DNA of 64,000 bases from Lachnoclostridium sp. UBA1175 (GTDB lineage: Bacteria; Bacillota; Clostridia; Lachnospirales; Lachnospiraceae). The notes beneath the pieces were generated by a model. It did no database searches and had not been told where the DNA came from. It saw only the letters and a program-made list of their open reading frames with translations. Shown here piece after piece: positions 33,774 to 41,907 of the stretch. Where the stretch lies: assembly GCA_002311665.1 (NCBI GenBank), contig DBYX01000008.1:23780-87779 (forward strand). The letters are read 5' to 3'. Made by a program: the position numbers and the translations under genes. Numbering within the stretch: the first letter of the stretch is position 1; the number at the start of each line of letters is the position of its first letter.

Positions 33774-35890
33774 TTTGTTTCACTAATTGGAAAATCCACC
33801 ACCAGAGATGCTCCACCAATTTTCCCGGGTTGCAGAACACCAACTTTTCCTCCGTATGATTTTATGATTTCTGTGACAATTACTAACCCCATTCCAATTC
33901 CTTTAGGTTTTGAAGTCACTCCTGGTACAAATATCCTTTCCGAATCTTTTTCGGCAATGCCCTTGCCGGTATCATTAACGGAAACACAACATCTATCACC
34001 CTTAATCTCCTCAATAACAACAGATATCTTTTTGCGAACATCATTATCCTGCATCCAATAACAAGAATTATCGAACAAATTGATAAAAACTGTCTGCAAC
34101 TCACTAATAGGCACTACCACAAGAATATCATCACTTATACCGTTTTCCAATTCGACTCCCTCGCACATTTTTTTTGCGGAAATCAATTCAAAACTCTGCC
34201 TTACCGCCTCTTTTAGACTTACAGGCGGAACACGTTTTCTTAAGTCTCGTTTATAAAGCGGTGCAAAACTGTTTGTCACCTCAAGAATTCGTTTATGACT
34301 TTTCAATGAGCTTTCATAATATCTTTCTGTCTTTACATCCATCGGCAACGTTTTCTTTACTCGATCCAAAAAACGTTTTATCGTAGTCATACCCGTTAGT
34401 ATTTCGTGCATAATAACTATTGCTACAGATCCCAAAGAAGCCGTTTGAGCATAGTAAATAAGCCGCTCATTCAATTCCTGTAACTGTAGTTCATTCTTTT
34501 CATGAAAGTCCCTGATATACTTTACAAGTTCTTCTGCATTTGCACCGTTTTTTGCAGCATTTTCTACTGATTCTACCAATTCGCCTGAAGATAAGGGTGT
34601 GAGCATTTCTGATAAAGATTCACCCTTTTTCCCTTCTTCTTTATCATTATTCCGCTCCCGCTGCAATGCATCAACGACCTCTAACATAGTCTCTACAAAC
34701 TGCTTATATTGAGCTGTATCGGCAAGTTTCTCTCTGTCGGTTGTATCTTTAATGTCTGGGTTTCTTTCATTACTTATTTGAACTATCCCAATAATCTGAT
34801 TAGTGCTCAGTCTACGTCCTATTTGACTTATTCGCTTGGCATCCAATCCCAGCCAGTCTCTACCTGCTTCAGACTTTGGCAAAACCAGCACCTTATCGCG
34901 ATAAACAGAAATACCTTTATATAGTTTAATACTTGCTCTAATATCCCTTTTCCCAATTTCGAAGCGGTCAGACACCCCCTGAAGGCTCTCAGCGTCCATA
35001 TCCCAAGCCCTCAATTCAAAGGAATAGGGCCCCGCAGAATATTTTTTTAGCTCTTTTTGATCGTGCAATAAATCTGCATTATTGTAGTTTTCAGCAGTCC
35101 ACTCTATAGTTCCGCTGTTTTCTCTTTTTCTGTTTCCCTCTTCAAAATAATACTTGTATTCTATAGTGCCTTTTTCATTTACCTCTCCGATTATTTTATA
35201 CGTTGGATTACCAATAAAGTTCTTGGATTCAACACGTATTCCTTCTGTATCACCTAGTGCTGTAACAAAAACATTGAAATCATTTATTTCCTCAAAAGGC
35301 GAAATCAACCGGGATAACTCATTCATAAGATCAGCTAACTTTTCACGATTGTCCCAATTGTCATTTAGATCTTGAATAATAATAGTGGTTCCTACACTCT
35401 CTACACTGTCTAGTACTCTCAACTTCATTTTACAATCGTCTAGTTTTTCTATTTCATTAAAGAGTTCCCAGTCAAAATAAGCCTCCATTGCTGGGCCATC
35501 CTCTGTCTTAGTAATCATAGTCATAGTACGACCAAGTCGAGCAGCCGAAAACCGACCCAAGCCTTTGTTCCCGGAAACAATTCGTGTATGTTCCACCCCG
35601 TCTATTACTCTTTTTACGTATGGATTATTCTTTTTGTACGGTGTTGCTATTGTCGCCCAGGCATTAACAATCACGTCCTTTGTCATCCCGTGACCATCAT
35701 CCTTAATTACAATTCTCGGATTTCCATCCTTATCCTTTTCAAATATCAAGTTTACTGTTAGTGCATACGCATCATAAGCGTTCTTCACCAGTTCTAATAT
35801 CGCAACACTGTCACTGGTTACTAATTCTTCGCCAAATGCCGCGAATGCTCGCGGATGAATCTTTATATTAATGCTTTCTTCTTTATTCAC
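33770..35890 (-). CDS. Fusion of an Hsp90/MORC-like ATPase with a histidine kinase
   Basis: A 706-residue soluble protein with two GHKL-type ATPase modules. The N-terminal one (about 1-200) resembles Hsp90/MORC/MutL ATPases: ELVKNAYDA (Glu33, Asn37), IKDDGHGM, GNKGLGRFSAARLG. The C-terminal one (about 480-706) is a histidine kinase: H-box SVAIVIMHEILTG with His495, N-box FINLFDNSCYWM, G1 NDTGKGI, G2 GIGMGLVI. No membrane segment is present, so the input is cytosolic. The start is GTG with GGAGG eight bases upstream. It is separated from the methyltransferase gene by 120 bases and coupled to the receiver gene. I infer that ligand or DNA recognition by the first ATPase gates phosphotransfer to the receiver protein. 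Confidence 0.8.
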   Translation of the reverse strand: MNKEESINIKIHPRAFAAFGEELVTSDSVAILELVKNAYDAYALTVNLIFEKDKDGNPRIVIKDDGHGMTKDVIVNAWATIATPYKKNNPYVKRVIDGVEHTRIVSGNKGLGRFSAARLGRTMTMITKTEDGPAMEAYFDWELFNEIEKLDDCKMKLRVLDSVESVGTTIIIQDLNDNWDNREKLADLMNELSRLISPFEEINDFNVFVTALGDTEGIRVESKNFIGNPTYKIIGEVNEKGTIEYKYYFEEGNRKRENSGTIEWTAENYNNADLLHDQKELKKYSAGPYSFELRAWDMDAESLQGVSDRFEIGKRDIRASIKLYKGISVYRDKVLVLPKSEAGRDWLGLDAKRISQIGRRLSTNQIIGIVQISNERNPDIKDTTDREKLADTAQYKQFVETMLEVVDALQRERNNDKEEGKKGESLSEMLTPLSSGELVESVENAAKNGANAEELVKYIRDFHEKNELQLQELNERLIYYAQTASLGSVAIVIMHEILTGMTTIKRFLDRVKKTLPMDVKTERYYESSLKSHKRILEVTNSFAPLYKRDLRKRVPPVSLKEAVRQSFELISAKKMCEGVELENGISDDILVVVPISELQTVFINLFDNSCYWMQDNDVRKKISVVIEEIKGDRCCVSVNDTGKGIAEKDSERIFVPGVTSKPKGIGMGLVIVTEIIKSYGGKVGVLQPGKIGGASLVVDFPISETK

Positions 35891-36010
35891 CTATCTCACC
35901 TCCAATAAATCTGATTCATTCTATTAATCTACTCTTATTCGCTCACTGCCCGTTACTCTTTGCCTCTTTCTGGTTTACAACAACTATGCATTGCAGTTCT
36001 TTTTTTCTTT

Positions 36011-37177
36011 TTATTTCTCAACGGGCTTTTCACTACTATCTGTCAAATAGACTAGTTGGTCATATATAAACTCTGCCATCGTTTCTATAACTGGAATCGA
36101 AACCGAATTCCCAAACTGTTTATATTTCTGCCCTTCAGGTATATTTTCAGGAAAAGAGAATCCCTCAGCTCCCGTTATAGGATCGACAAATCCATATCCT
36201 ATAAACCCTTGAAGCCTTCCCCATTCAGTAGGAGTCATCATTCGAATATTTTTTTTATTTATCCCCCCTTTTTTCTTTAATGTTTTTTCTTCCTCATACG
36301 TATGAACCGGCATCTTTTGTATAACAAGATTTCGTTCCTTCCCGGAACCCCCAGTCGCCATTATAGTATTGGCATACTCCCGATTATGTTCTCGATTGTT
36401 TAGAACATAGTAACCGAACCCATTTCCATGTTCTTTTTGTCGTCTCGCGTGCTTTTCCAACGTATCCAGATAAGTTGCTGACAGATAGTATTTCAAATCA
36501 ACTGACGCCTCTAAGATTTCGTTCAAATTCTTATTTAGGTACGGATGATCCAAAAGCCGCTGGCTTAGCTGTGATGGCAATTCATTTACAAATCCCTCTG
36601 AATCCAATCGTGCTCCATACAAGTCTCTATTAAAAGCAATAAAATACGCACGGGGGCGATTCTGGGGCAACCCAAAATTTTTCGTGTTTCTTACAAACGA
36701 TTTTTTATCATAAACCAACTCTCCATCATCTTCCTGAACAACCCCAATGACTTTATAGTTCAATTTCTTCTCTATCGTATCTATAATAACCTTTATCGTT
36801 CTTTTCTTATCGTGAGATACGATATTCTGAACATTCTCCAAAAAAATAGCCTTGGGTCTACTTAATTCGACAATCTGTGCGATATGAAAAAAAATAGTGC
36901 CTTTTGTTAAATCACTAAATCCATCTAGGTTTCCCTGACTACTGAATGGTTGACAAGGGAAACCTGCCATTAGCACATCATACTTACAATGAGACACCTT
37001 CTCTTTGAATTCGTCCGATGTCAGGTCATTTCTGGGGTCATCCCCAAACAAATGCTCATATGTCCTCGCCGCATATTCATCGACCTCTGCGGAGAGGACA
37101 TTAACAAAATGTCCGGTTAATTCAAATCCTCTCCTAATTCCGCCGATTCCCGCACATAAATCTATTGTTCTATACAT
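36011..37177 (-). CDS. C5-cytosine DNA methyltransferase
   Basis: A 388-residue methyltransferase that puts a methyl group on C5 of cytosine in DNA using SAM. Motif I DLCAGIGGIRRGFE, motif IV GFPCQPFSSQG with the catalytic Cys, motif VI FLENVQN, motif VIII QNRPRAYFIAF and motif X FGNSVSIPVIETMAEF are all present in the usual order. The target recognition region lies between motifs VIII and IX; its site cannot be read by eye. Start: an ATG at 37177 gives the typical family beginning YRTIDLCAG; a GTG five codons upstream (37192) is also possible, and neither has a strong ribosome binding site. It follows the PD-(D/E)XK gene almost without gap. A Vsr-type gene heads the same gene series. Confidence 0.9.
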   Translation of the reverse strand: MYRTIDLCAGIGGIRRGFELTGHFVNVLSAEVDEYAARTYEHLFGDDPRNDLTSDEFKEKVSHCKYDVLMAGFPCQPFSSQGNLDGFSDLTKGTIFFHIAQIVELSRPKAIFLENVQNIVSHDKKRTIKVIIDTIEKKLNYKVIGVVQEDDGELVYDKKSFVRNTKNFGLPQNRPRAYFIAFNRDLYGARLDSEGFVNELPSQLSQRLLDHPYLNKNLNEILEASVDLKYYLSATYLDTLEKHARRQKEHGNGFGYYVLNNREHNREYANTIMATGGSGKERNLVIQKMPVHTYEEEKTLKKKGGINKKNIRMMTPTEWGRLQGFIGYGFVDPITGAEGFSFPENIPEGQKYKQFGNSVSIPVIETMAEFIYDQLVYLTDSSEKPVEK

Positions 37178-37195
37178 TTCCTTGTTTCTCACATT

Positions 37196-38113
37196 CTAGT
37201 TTATTATTTCACCTATTATTCCATCTAGAGTAACTGTATATGTGATGTTCATAACACCTTCCGGCAAATCTCCTCCGATAAACGAAGACCGTCTGATTGC
37301 CGGAAAGTTCTCATCGATAAGATACTTTGTAACAGCTATAATGGCATAGTTTCTTTTTCGTGCTGTCTTCCCCTTTTCCAACCCGAGTTTACTCAGTTTT
37401 TCATTCAATCCGGAAGAACTATATCCAAGTTCTTCCAAATCTTGAACCAAACTGTTAATACTGATTCCCTCTTGTGCTGATTCGAACTGACAAAGCATTA
37501 GATAGAGTTTTGCTCCGTCCGGAGGATCCAGTTGGAACAAATTACTGAGGGTTATTTGCTTTTTGTTTCTTGCTGTAGTTGATTTAACTTCCGCATAATA
37601 ACCACCGCAATCTATATCATATGTCGCTCCGTTAGGACCGTTCCATTCTGCCTGCTCTCCGTGTTCGGCAAGATACTTTAAAACCCACAGTTCTCCAAGA
37701 ACATCGTATGCGCGAAAATCAACATTCTTGTTGCCGAGTAATTCCCTCCATCGAGCCCACCAAGCCAGCGGATTGCTCTCCAGTTCTCTTCGCAATTCTC
37801 CGTTCTGTCCCGGAGTTATCATCTCGGCACACAATGCCGAAAACGGCTCGATTATGTCTTCTTTATCACTGGTTAAAAACAGAAAATTCTTTTCGGTTTC
37901 TCCATTTAATACTCTTTTATCTGTGTATAGGTGGGCTCCCGAAAAATACTCCGAAATATCCTCGTCCGTTTCTATCGGTACTGCCACTCCGTACTCAGAG
38001 CGATTTTTCAACGTCCAGGTCTCGTACCCCTCTTTTGAAAGACTCACCACGCTCATAAACATGCCGGAAGGTGTTCCCGCCCAATTATTCATTAGTTCTT
38101 CTGTCAACATCAT
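37196..38113 (-). CDS. PD-(D/E)XK nuclease-like protein (DUF4420-like)
   Basis: A 305-residue protein with a probable PD-(D/E)XK nuclease core: GELWVLKYL, then NGATYDIDCGGYYAEVKSTT, with Asp in YDI and the Glu-x-Lys of AEVKS as the metal-binding residues. This arrangement fits what I know of the DUF4420 'PD-(D/E)XK motif protein' family, whose members occur in MutL/Z1 defence clusters. It would cut DNA. The open frame overlaps the end of the preceding DUF6339-like gene by 29 bases from the first ATG; a later ATG (about 38092) would reduce the overlap to eight bases. Confidence 0.7.
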   Translation of the reverse strand: MMLTEELMNNWAGTPSGMFMSVVSLSKEGYETWTLKNRSEYGVAVPIETDEDISEYFSGAHLYTDKRVLNGETEKNFLFLTSDKEDIIEPFSALCAEMITPGQNGELRRELESNPLAWWARWRELLGNKNVDFRAYDVLGELWVLKYLAEHGEQAEWNGPNGATYDIDCGGYYAEVKSTTARNKKQITLSNLFQLDPPDGAKLYLMLCQFESAQEGISINSLVQDLEELGYSSSGLNEKLSKLGLEKGKTARKRNYAIIAVTKYLIDENFPAIRRSSFIGGDLPEGVMNITYTVTLDGIIGEIIN

Positions 38114-38846
38114 CGATTTCTATGGAAAGTTGCCTGAAAAGCATTCCCAAATATCCTTTCTCCGCATCTTTTACAAGCGCGGGTTCTGTAGTTCTGCAGT
38201 TAACCAGGTTCTGCTTTTGAATAGTATTGAAGAGGTCTGTGTTTTTGTTCTTCACACGAGAATAATCATACATTAGCTGCCGGTATAACGCCAACCTGTA
38301 ACCTTGTCCTGTTCGTTCAATAAGATCACTTATTGTATCAACCCCGAATCTGCGAAGCACATCATATGTCTCGGCTTCTGAACCTTGCCAGGAAAGAAAA
38401 ATATACCACCACAGCGTTTTGAGCCAAATTCTTCGTGTGTGCGAGTAAAATCTCTTATGATTAATATGTCCGCCCTGTTCCAGTATCTCTTTTTCCGGAG
38501 TCGGGTATCTTTCATAAGTAATATCTGGGAACACTTTGCAAGACAGGTAACGCCATATATCATCATCACTCGCTAATACAAAGGAAAAACCGTTCGCTGG
38601 ATTGAACTCCCTATATAACGCGAATCCGACTTTTAAATCCGTTTCATACCATCCAAATGGTTTTGATTCTTTATAAACGGCAATAACCTTGTTTCTTAAC
38701 TCATTATATTCAAAACTGAAATCGTCGACAATATTGTTCTTCCATTTGGCAATCAACTCGTCAAATAACGGTGCAGACAATTTGTCAATATCATCGATCA
38801 AATGCTTTGCTTGGTCCTTTGTAAGTTTTTTGGTCGGAATCATCAA
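38085..38846 (-). CDS. DUF6339-like protein
   Basis: A 253-residue soluble protein, tentatively DUF6339-like from the order LSxxLFDELxxKW, WYETDLKVGFALYR, SDDDIWRYLSCKVFPD and WLKTLWWYIFLSW. Its molecular role is unknown; I know the family only from defence-type neighbourhoods. The region around WLKTLWWY is strongly aromatic but too short and charged at its borders for a membrane anchor. Its start overlaps the stop of the upstream unknown gene by four bases. Confidence 0.5.
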   Translation of the reverse strand: MMIPTKKLTKDQAKHLIDDIDKLSAPLFDELIAKWKNNIVDDFSFEYNELRNKVIAVYKESKPFGWYETDLKVGFALYREFNPANGFSFVLASDDDIWRYLSCKVFPDITYERYPTPEKEILEQGGHINHKRFYSHTRRIWLKTLWWYIFLSWQGSEAETYDVLRRFGVDTISDLIERTGQGYRLALYRQLMYDYSRVKNKNTDLFNTIQKQNLVNCRTTEPALVKDAEKGYLGMLFRQLSIEIDDVDRRTNE

Positions 38847-39772
38847 TCATCGCCTCCGTTAATCATATCAGCAACATTCATCCAAATAGTTTTATGCATC
38901 CTTTCTTCCGTAGAAAAATCAATGTCCGTTTTGCAACTGTCTTTAAAATAATAAAGTATTTTGCTGATGCTTCCTTCCTCCAAATCAACATCATTAATGG
39001 TGTTTGCAAGGCAACCGCAGTCCGATACCTTCCTATACAGCATCACATAAACCGTCGTTATGATATCTATCAAGACATCAGCATACTTTACCGTCTCACC
39101 CATTTTGGGACACAGTTCATATGCTGTATTCAGATAAATACAAAGACTATCTTCATCAAACAAATCTTTTTGGGGTTCACTCCAATCAGACAATTCCAGC
39201 CACCACATAGGAAGTTTCTTATCATTTATCTCCGCAATAGGGAACTCCATGTACATGCTTCCGAGATCAAGATGAACCTCATCCAGAACACCTACCTTAA
39301 CACCTTCATCGTTCATTAAAGATTCCTCGCCCAAAAGAATCTTTTCGGCGGCTTTTTTGATATACAGTTGAGTCTCGAGGCATAAATCCCCTTTGATTGT
39401 GCCGGGTTCAAACAAATAATCAAACTCGTACACACTAGATGCTTCATTCCTGTAAGTGTTCCCTGGAAGAATAGTACCCATTTGCTTCAGTGTTTTATTA
39501 GTCCAAATAATGCAAATTCCAAGCTCCGCATCTTCACACGCGATGCCCGATTTTCCATACAAGTATTCCGGATACTCAATGACAATACTTCGTCTTATTC
39601 TCAAACCATCTCGTTCGATTCTCCAGGTATCATCATCGAATTTGACTACATTCTTGCCTTTTCCGATAAGCCTGCAGTCAAGATCATTAACGTTGTAACT
39701 GTATATATACGATGTCAATGAGAACCCTGCAGTTTCCAATAATTCATCTGTTAATGTCGGGTAAAAAAACAT
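38843..39772 (-). CDS. Unrecognised protein of the defence cluster
   Basis: A 309-residue, acidic, soluble protein that I do not recognise. It has Trp-rich stretches (DDTWRIERDGLRIRR, MWWLELSDWSEPQ) and several Cys, but no catalytic signature. It lies between the MutL-like ATPase (17 bases upstream) and the DUF6339-like gene (ATGA overlap), so it is almost certainly a part of the same system. By gene order it occupies the place of the uncharacterised subunit between MutL and nuclease in Mza-type clusters; that comparison is inference. Confidence 0.55.
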   Translation of the reverse strand: MFFYPTLTDELLETAGFSLTSYIYSYNVNDLDCRLIGKGKNVVKFDDDTWRIERDGLRIRRSIVIEYPEYLYGKSGIACEDAELGICIIWTNKTLKQMGTILPGNTYRNEASSVYEFDYLFEPGTIKGDLCLETQLYIKKAAEKILLGEESLMNDEGVKVGVLDEVHLDLGSMYMEFPIAEINDKKLPMWWLELSDWSEPQKDLFDEDSLCIYLNTAYELCPKMGETVKYADVLIDIITTVYVMLYRKVSDCGCLANTINDVDLEEGSISKILYYFKDSCKTDIDFSTEERMHKTIWMNVADMINGGDD

Positions 39773-39789
39773 GATCGTCGCTCTCCCGG

Positions 39790-41907
39790 TTATTTATTGA
39801 ATTCCTCAAGTATCTTATCAGACTTCATTTCCTTTAGTGTGAAACAATACTTTTTATCAGATGAAGTCAAAACAAGTCTTCCTGTAACAATCGCATTTGT
39901 AATCTCGTTTTTCACTCTGATACCAAACGCGCTTCCTTCCTTTGTGTAAAGCAGTTCCAATTGCGTATAAGAGTTCTGAATCTGTCTGTTGTCAGGGCCG
40001 CAACTCGCCTCAATCTTTTCGGTTTTTCCCAGATCAACCGAATACGTTTTGCAATTACAGATAAGCGGAACCGCAATCGGAAATGCCGTACCGATATCAG
40101 ATGCCCAAGTTTTAGCATCAACAAATCCTACCTCTGATTCAACAAACAGCCCTATAAGCGTTGACTTCAATTCGTTTTTGAATGTCATTTTAAAGTCCAT
40201 AGAAACACTGTTTCCATCAAACGTACTCGGTGAGAACTCCAGTATAAAATTACTGCTTTTTCCTCCTCCGCCTCCTGCGCCACCCGATCCGGCTCCTCTT
40301 CTCTTGCCATAACCGAGTTTCGGCAACAATCTGTGCCCCAGCTTGCTGGAAAGTCTGCTGGCCGCTCCGGAAAGACTCGATACATCCTGCTTTTTGTAAC
40401 AGTTATTTATCTTCTTGACGAGCTGATTCTTTATATTTGTGATTATCGTCTGCTTTGATTCATCATTCCAATCCATGTGGTCGGATTTTTCGCATCTTCT
40501 TAAGTACTCACCGAAATCGTTCTTTGCTAATCCGCTATCCCAATAAACACGCTTCACCTGAAGGGCACAATTCGGAACAAAGAAAACAAACAAAAAACTA
40601 TCATCTCCCTCTGGCTTAACCAATCCCTTTGTCCAGTCCCCATCGACTTTATAATCAAGAACCACTCCTGCGGCTCTCGCAAACATAACTATCGGATCAT
40701 TATTAGTGAGCGTATTAAACATCCGAAGGTATGCTTTGGGCGGTATTATAGTACCGGTATTGCTTAGCTTCGAACTACTGACAACTACAGATGCCGCATA
40801 GCCTGCCTGTCCGCCTTCGATTTTATTTGACGGTATTTGCACGCACTTAATATCACCGAATTTTGCCGAGTAATAGTCTTGACGTCCGTATTTATTTGCA
40901 CTGAGAGCAGCAGTATACAGCTCTTGAATCAAAAGAAACAGCAAACGCATATCCTGTATCCTGAGCGGATCGCCGTTAACTCTTACGACCAGCCTTTTTT
41001 GATCGGAATACGCTTTCAAGTTTTTGTTGTCAAGTTTCGGCGCATACCACTTCTGTGCAGCAAGTTTTGTATATTCGACAATGTCATCCTTAAACGAACA
41101 CATTGCGATAACATCGTCTGAAATATCACAATTCTCAGGGAAGATGCCTTCCATTAGCCTTCTTTTGTCAATGTACGGTATGATAATCGAAGTGCCTGTT
41201 TCATCCTCACCAAACGGTGCAATTCCAAAAATATCCAGTATCTCCGATATCTCCTTTTCATCGGTTAACGGACCGATCTCATCGTCTCGATTACCATACT
41301 TCATTCCCCACCATGCTCTTCCGATTGAATCTTTGCGAATTTTGGTAAGAAGAGCATCCTGACTGCCTTCTCTTTCGACCAAAGCAACTATAAGACGTGA
41401 TTCGTAGCCGGTATCTATTTTAATGTGCGAATAAAAAACTACCAGCCCTATTCCCACTCTGAAATAAACGCTCTTTCCGTAGCCCCAGCTTCCTCCTGCT
41501 TTTCCGCCGTCACTGTTCGTTTGCTCTTTACCAGTATCGAAAACTAGTTTAAAAAAGTTTCCATGATCATTCGGGTCAATCTCACCGACTTTTGTTTTTC
41601 CGGTTAAGCCAGATGTTTTCAGATCTCGTATTTCGAGATAATCCGCAGTAGCTGAAGGATACTTCTCATCCAAAATCACACCGATATCCTTCAACACCCG
41701 ATTTAGTTTTGACGGACTGAATTCACTATAATTAAAGTTTACGCAGAAGAAGTTTTCAGGTTCGTTCAACGAAGCGTCCGAACTGTTCTGTATTGCCTCC
41801 CGAACAAGCAAGTCAACATCGGGAATATGGTCATTCTGCAATGCCTTCAGGGCTCCGCTTCCATATGACGAATTAATCGTTGTTCCTAAAATGCAACTGT
41901 CAAGCAT
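39790..41907 (-). CDS. MutL/MORC-like GHKL ATPase of a defence system
   Basis: A 705-residue protein. The N-terminal domain (about 1-260) is a GHKL ATPase: N-box LLVREAIQNSSDA (Glu37, Asn41), a diverged second motif EIRDLKTSGL, and GGSWGYGKSVYFRVG as the glycine-rich lid (about 137-151). The middle is unrecognised; a Gly-rich linker (GYGKRRGAGSGGAGGGGGKS) precedes a C-terminal beta-rich domain. ATP-driven closing around DNA is the usual mode of MutL/MORC proteins; here it would act with the Z1 ATPase, whose gene overlaps it by eight bases. It lacks the MutL endonuclease signature as far as I can see. Confidence 0.75.
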   Translation of the reverse strand: MLDSCILGTTINSSYGSGALKALQNDHIPDVDLLVREAIQNSSDASLNEPENFFCVNFNYSEFSPSKLNRVLKDIGVILDEKYPSATADYLEIRDLKTSGLTGKTKVGEIDPNDHGNFFKLVFDTGKEQTNSDGGKAGGSWGYGKSVYFRVGIGLVVFYSHIKIDTGYESRLIVALVEREGSQDALLTKIRKDSIGRAWWGMKYGNRDDEIGPLTDEKEISEILDIFGIAPFGEDETGTSIIIPYIDKRRLMEGIFPENCDISDDVIAMCSFKDDIVEYTKLAAQKWYAPKLDNKNLKAYSDQKRLVVRVNGDPLRIQDMRLLFLLIQELYTAALSANKYGRQDYYSAKFGDIKCVQIPSNKIEGGQAGYAASVVVSSSKLSNTGTIIPPKAYLRMFNTLTNNDPIVMFARAAGVVLDYKVDGDWTKGLVKPEGDDSFLFVFFVPNCALQVKRVYWDSGLAKNDFGEYLRRCEKSDHMDWNDESKQTIITNIKNQLVKKINNCYKKQDVSSLSGAASRLSSKLGHRLLPKLGYGKRRGAGSGGAGGGGGKSSNFILEFSPSTFDGNSVSMDFKMTFKNELKSTLIGLFVESEVGFVDAKTWASDIGTAFPIAVPLICNCKTYSVDLGKTEKIEASCGPDNRQIQNSYTQLELLYTKEGSAFGIRVKNEITNAIVTGRLVLTSSDKKYCFTLKEMKSDKILEEFNK

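Noticed and set aside
40185..40385. Short frames inside the MutL-like and Z1 genes on either strand.
   Set aside because: They lie inside well-supported genes, lack ribosome binding sites and show no family motifs.
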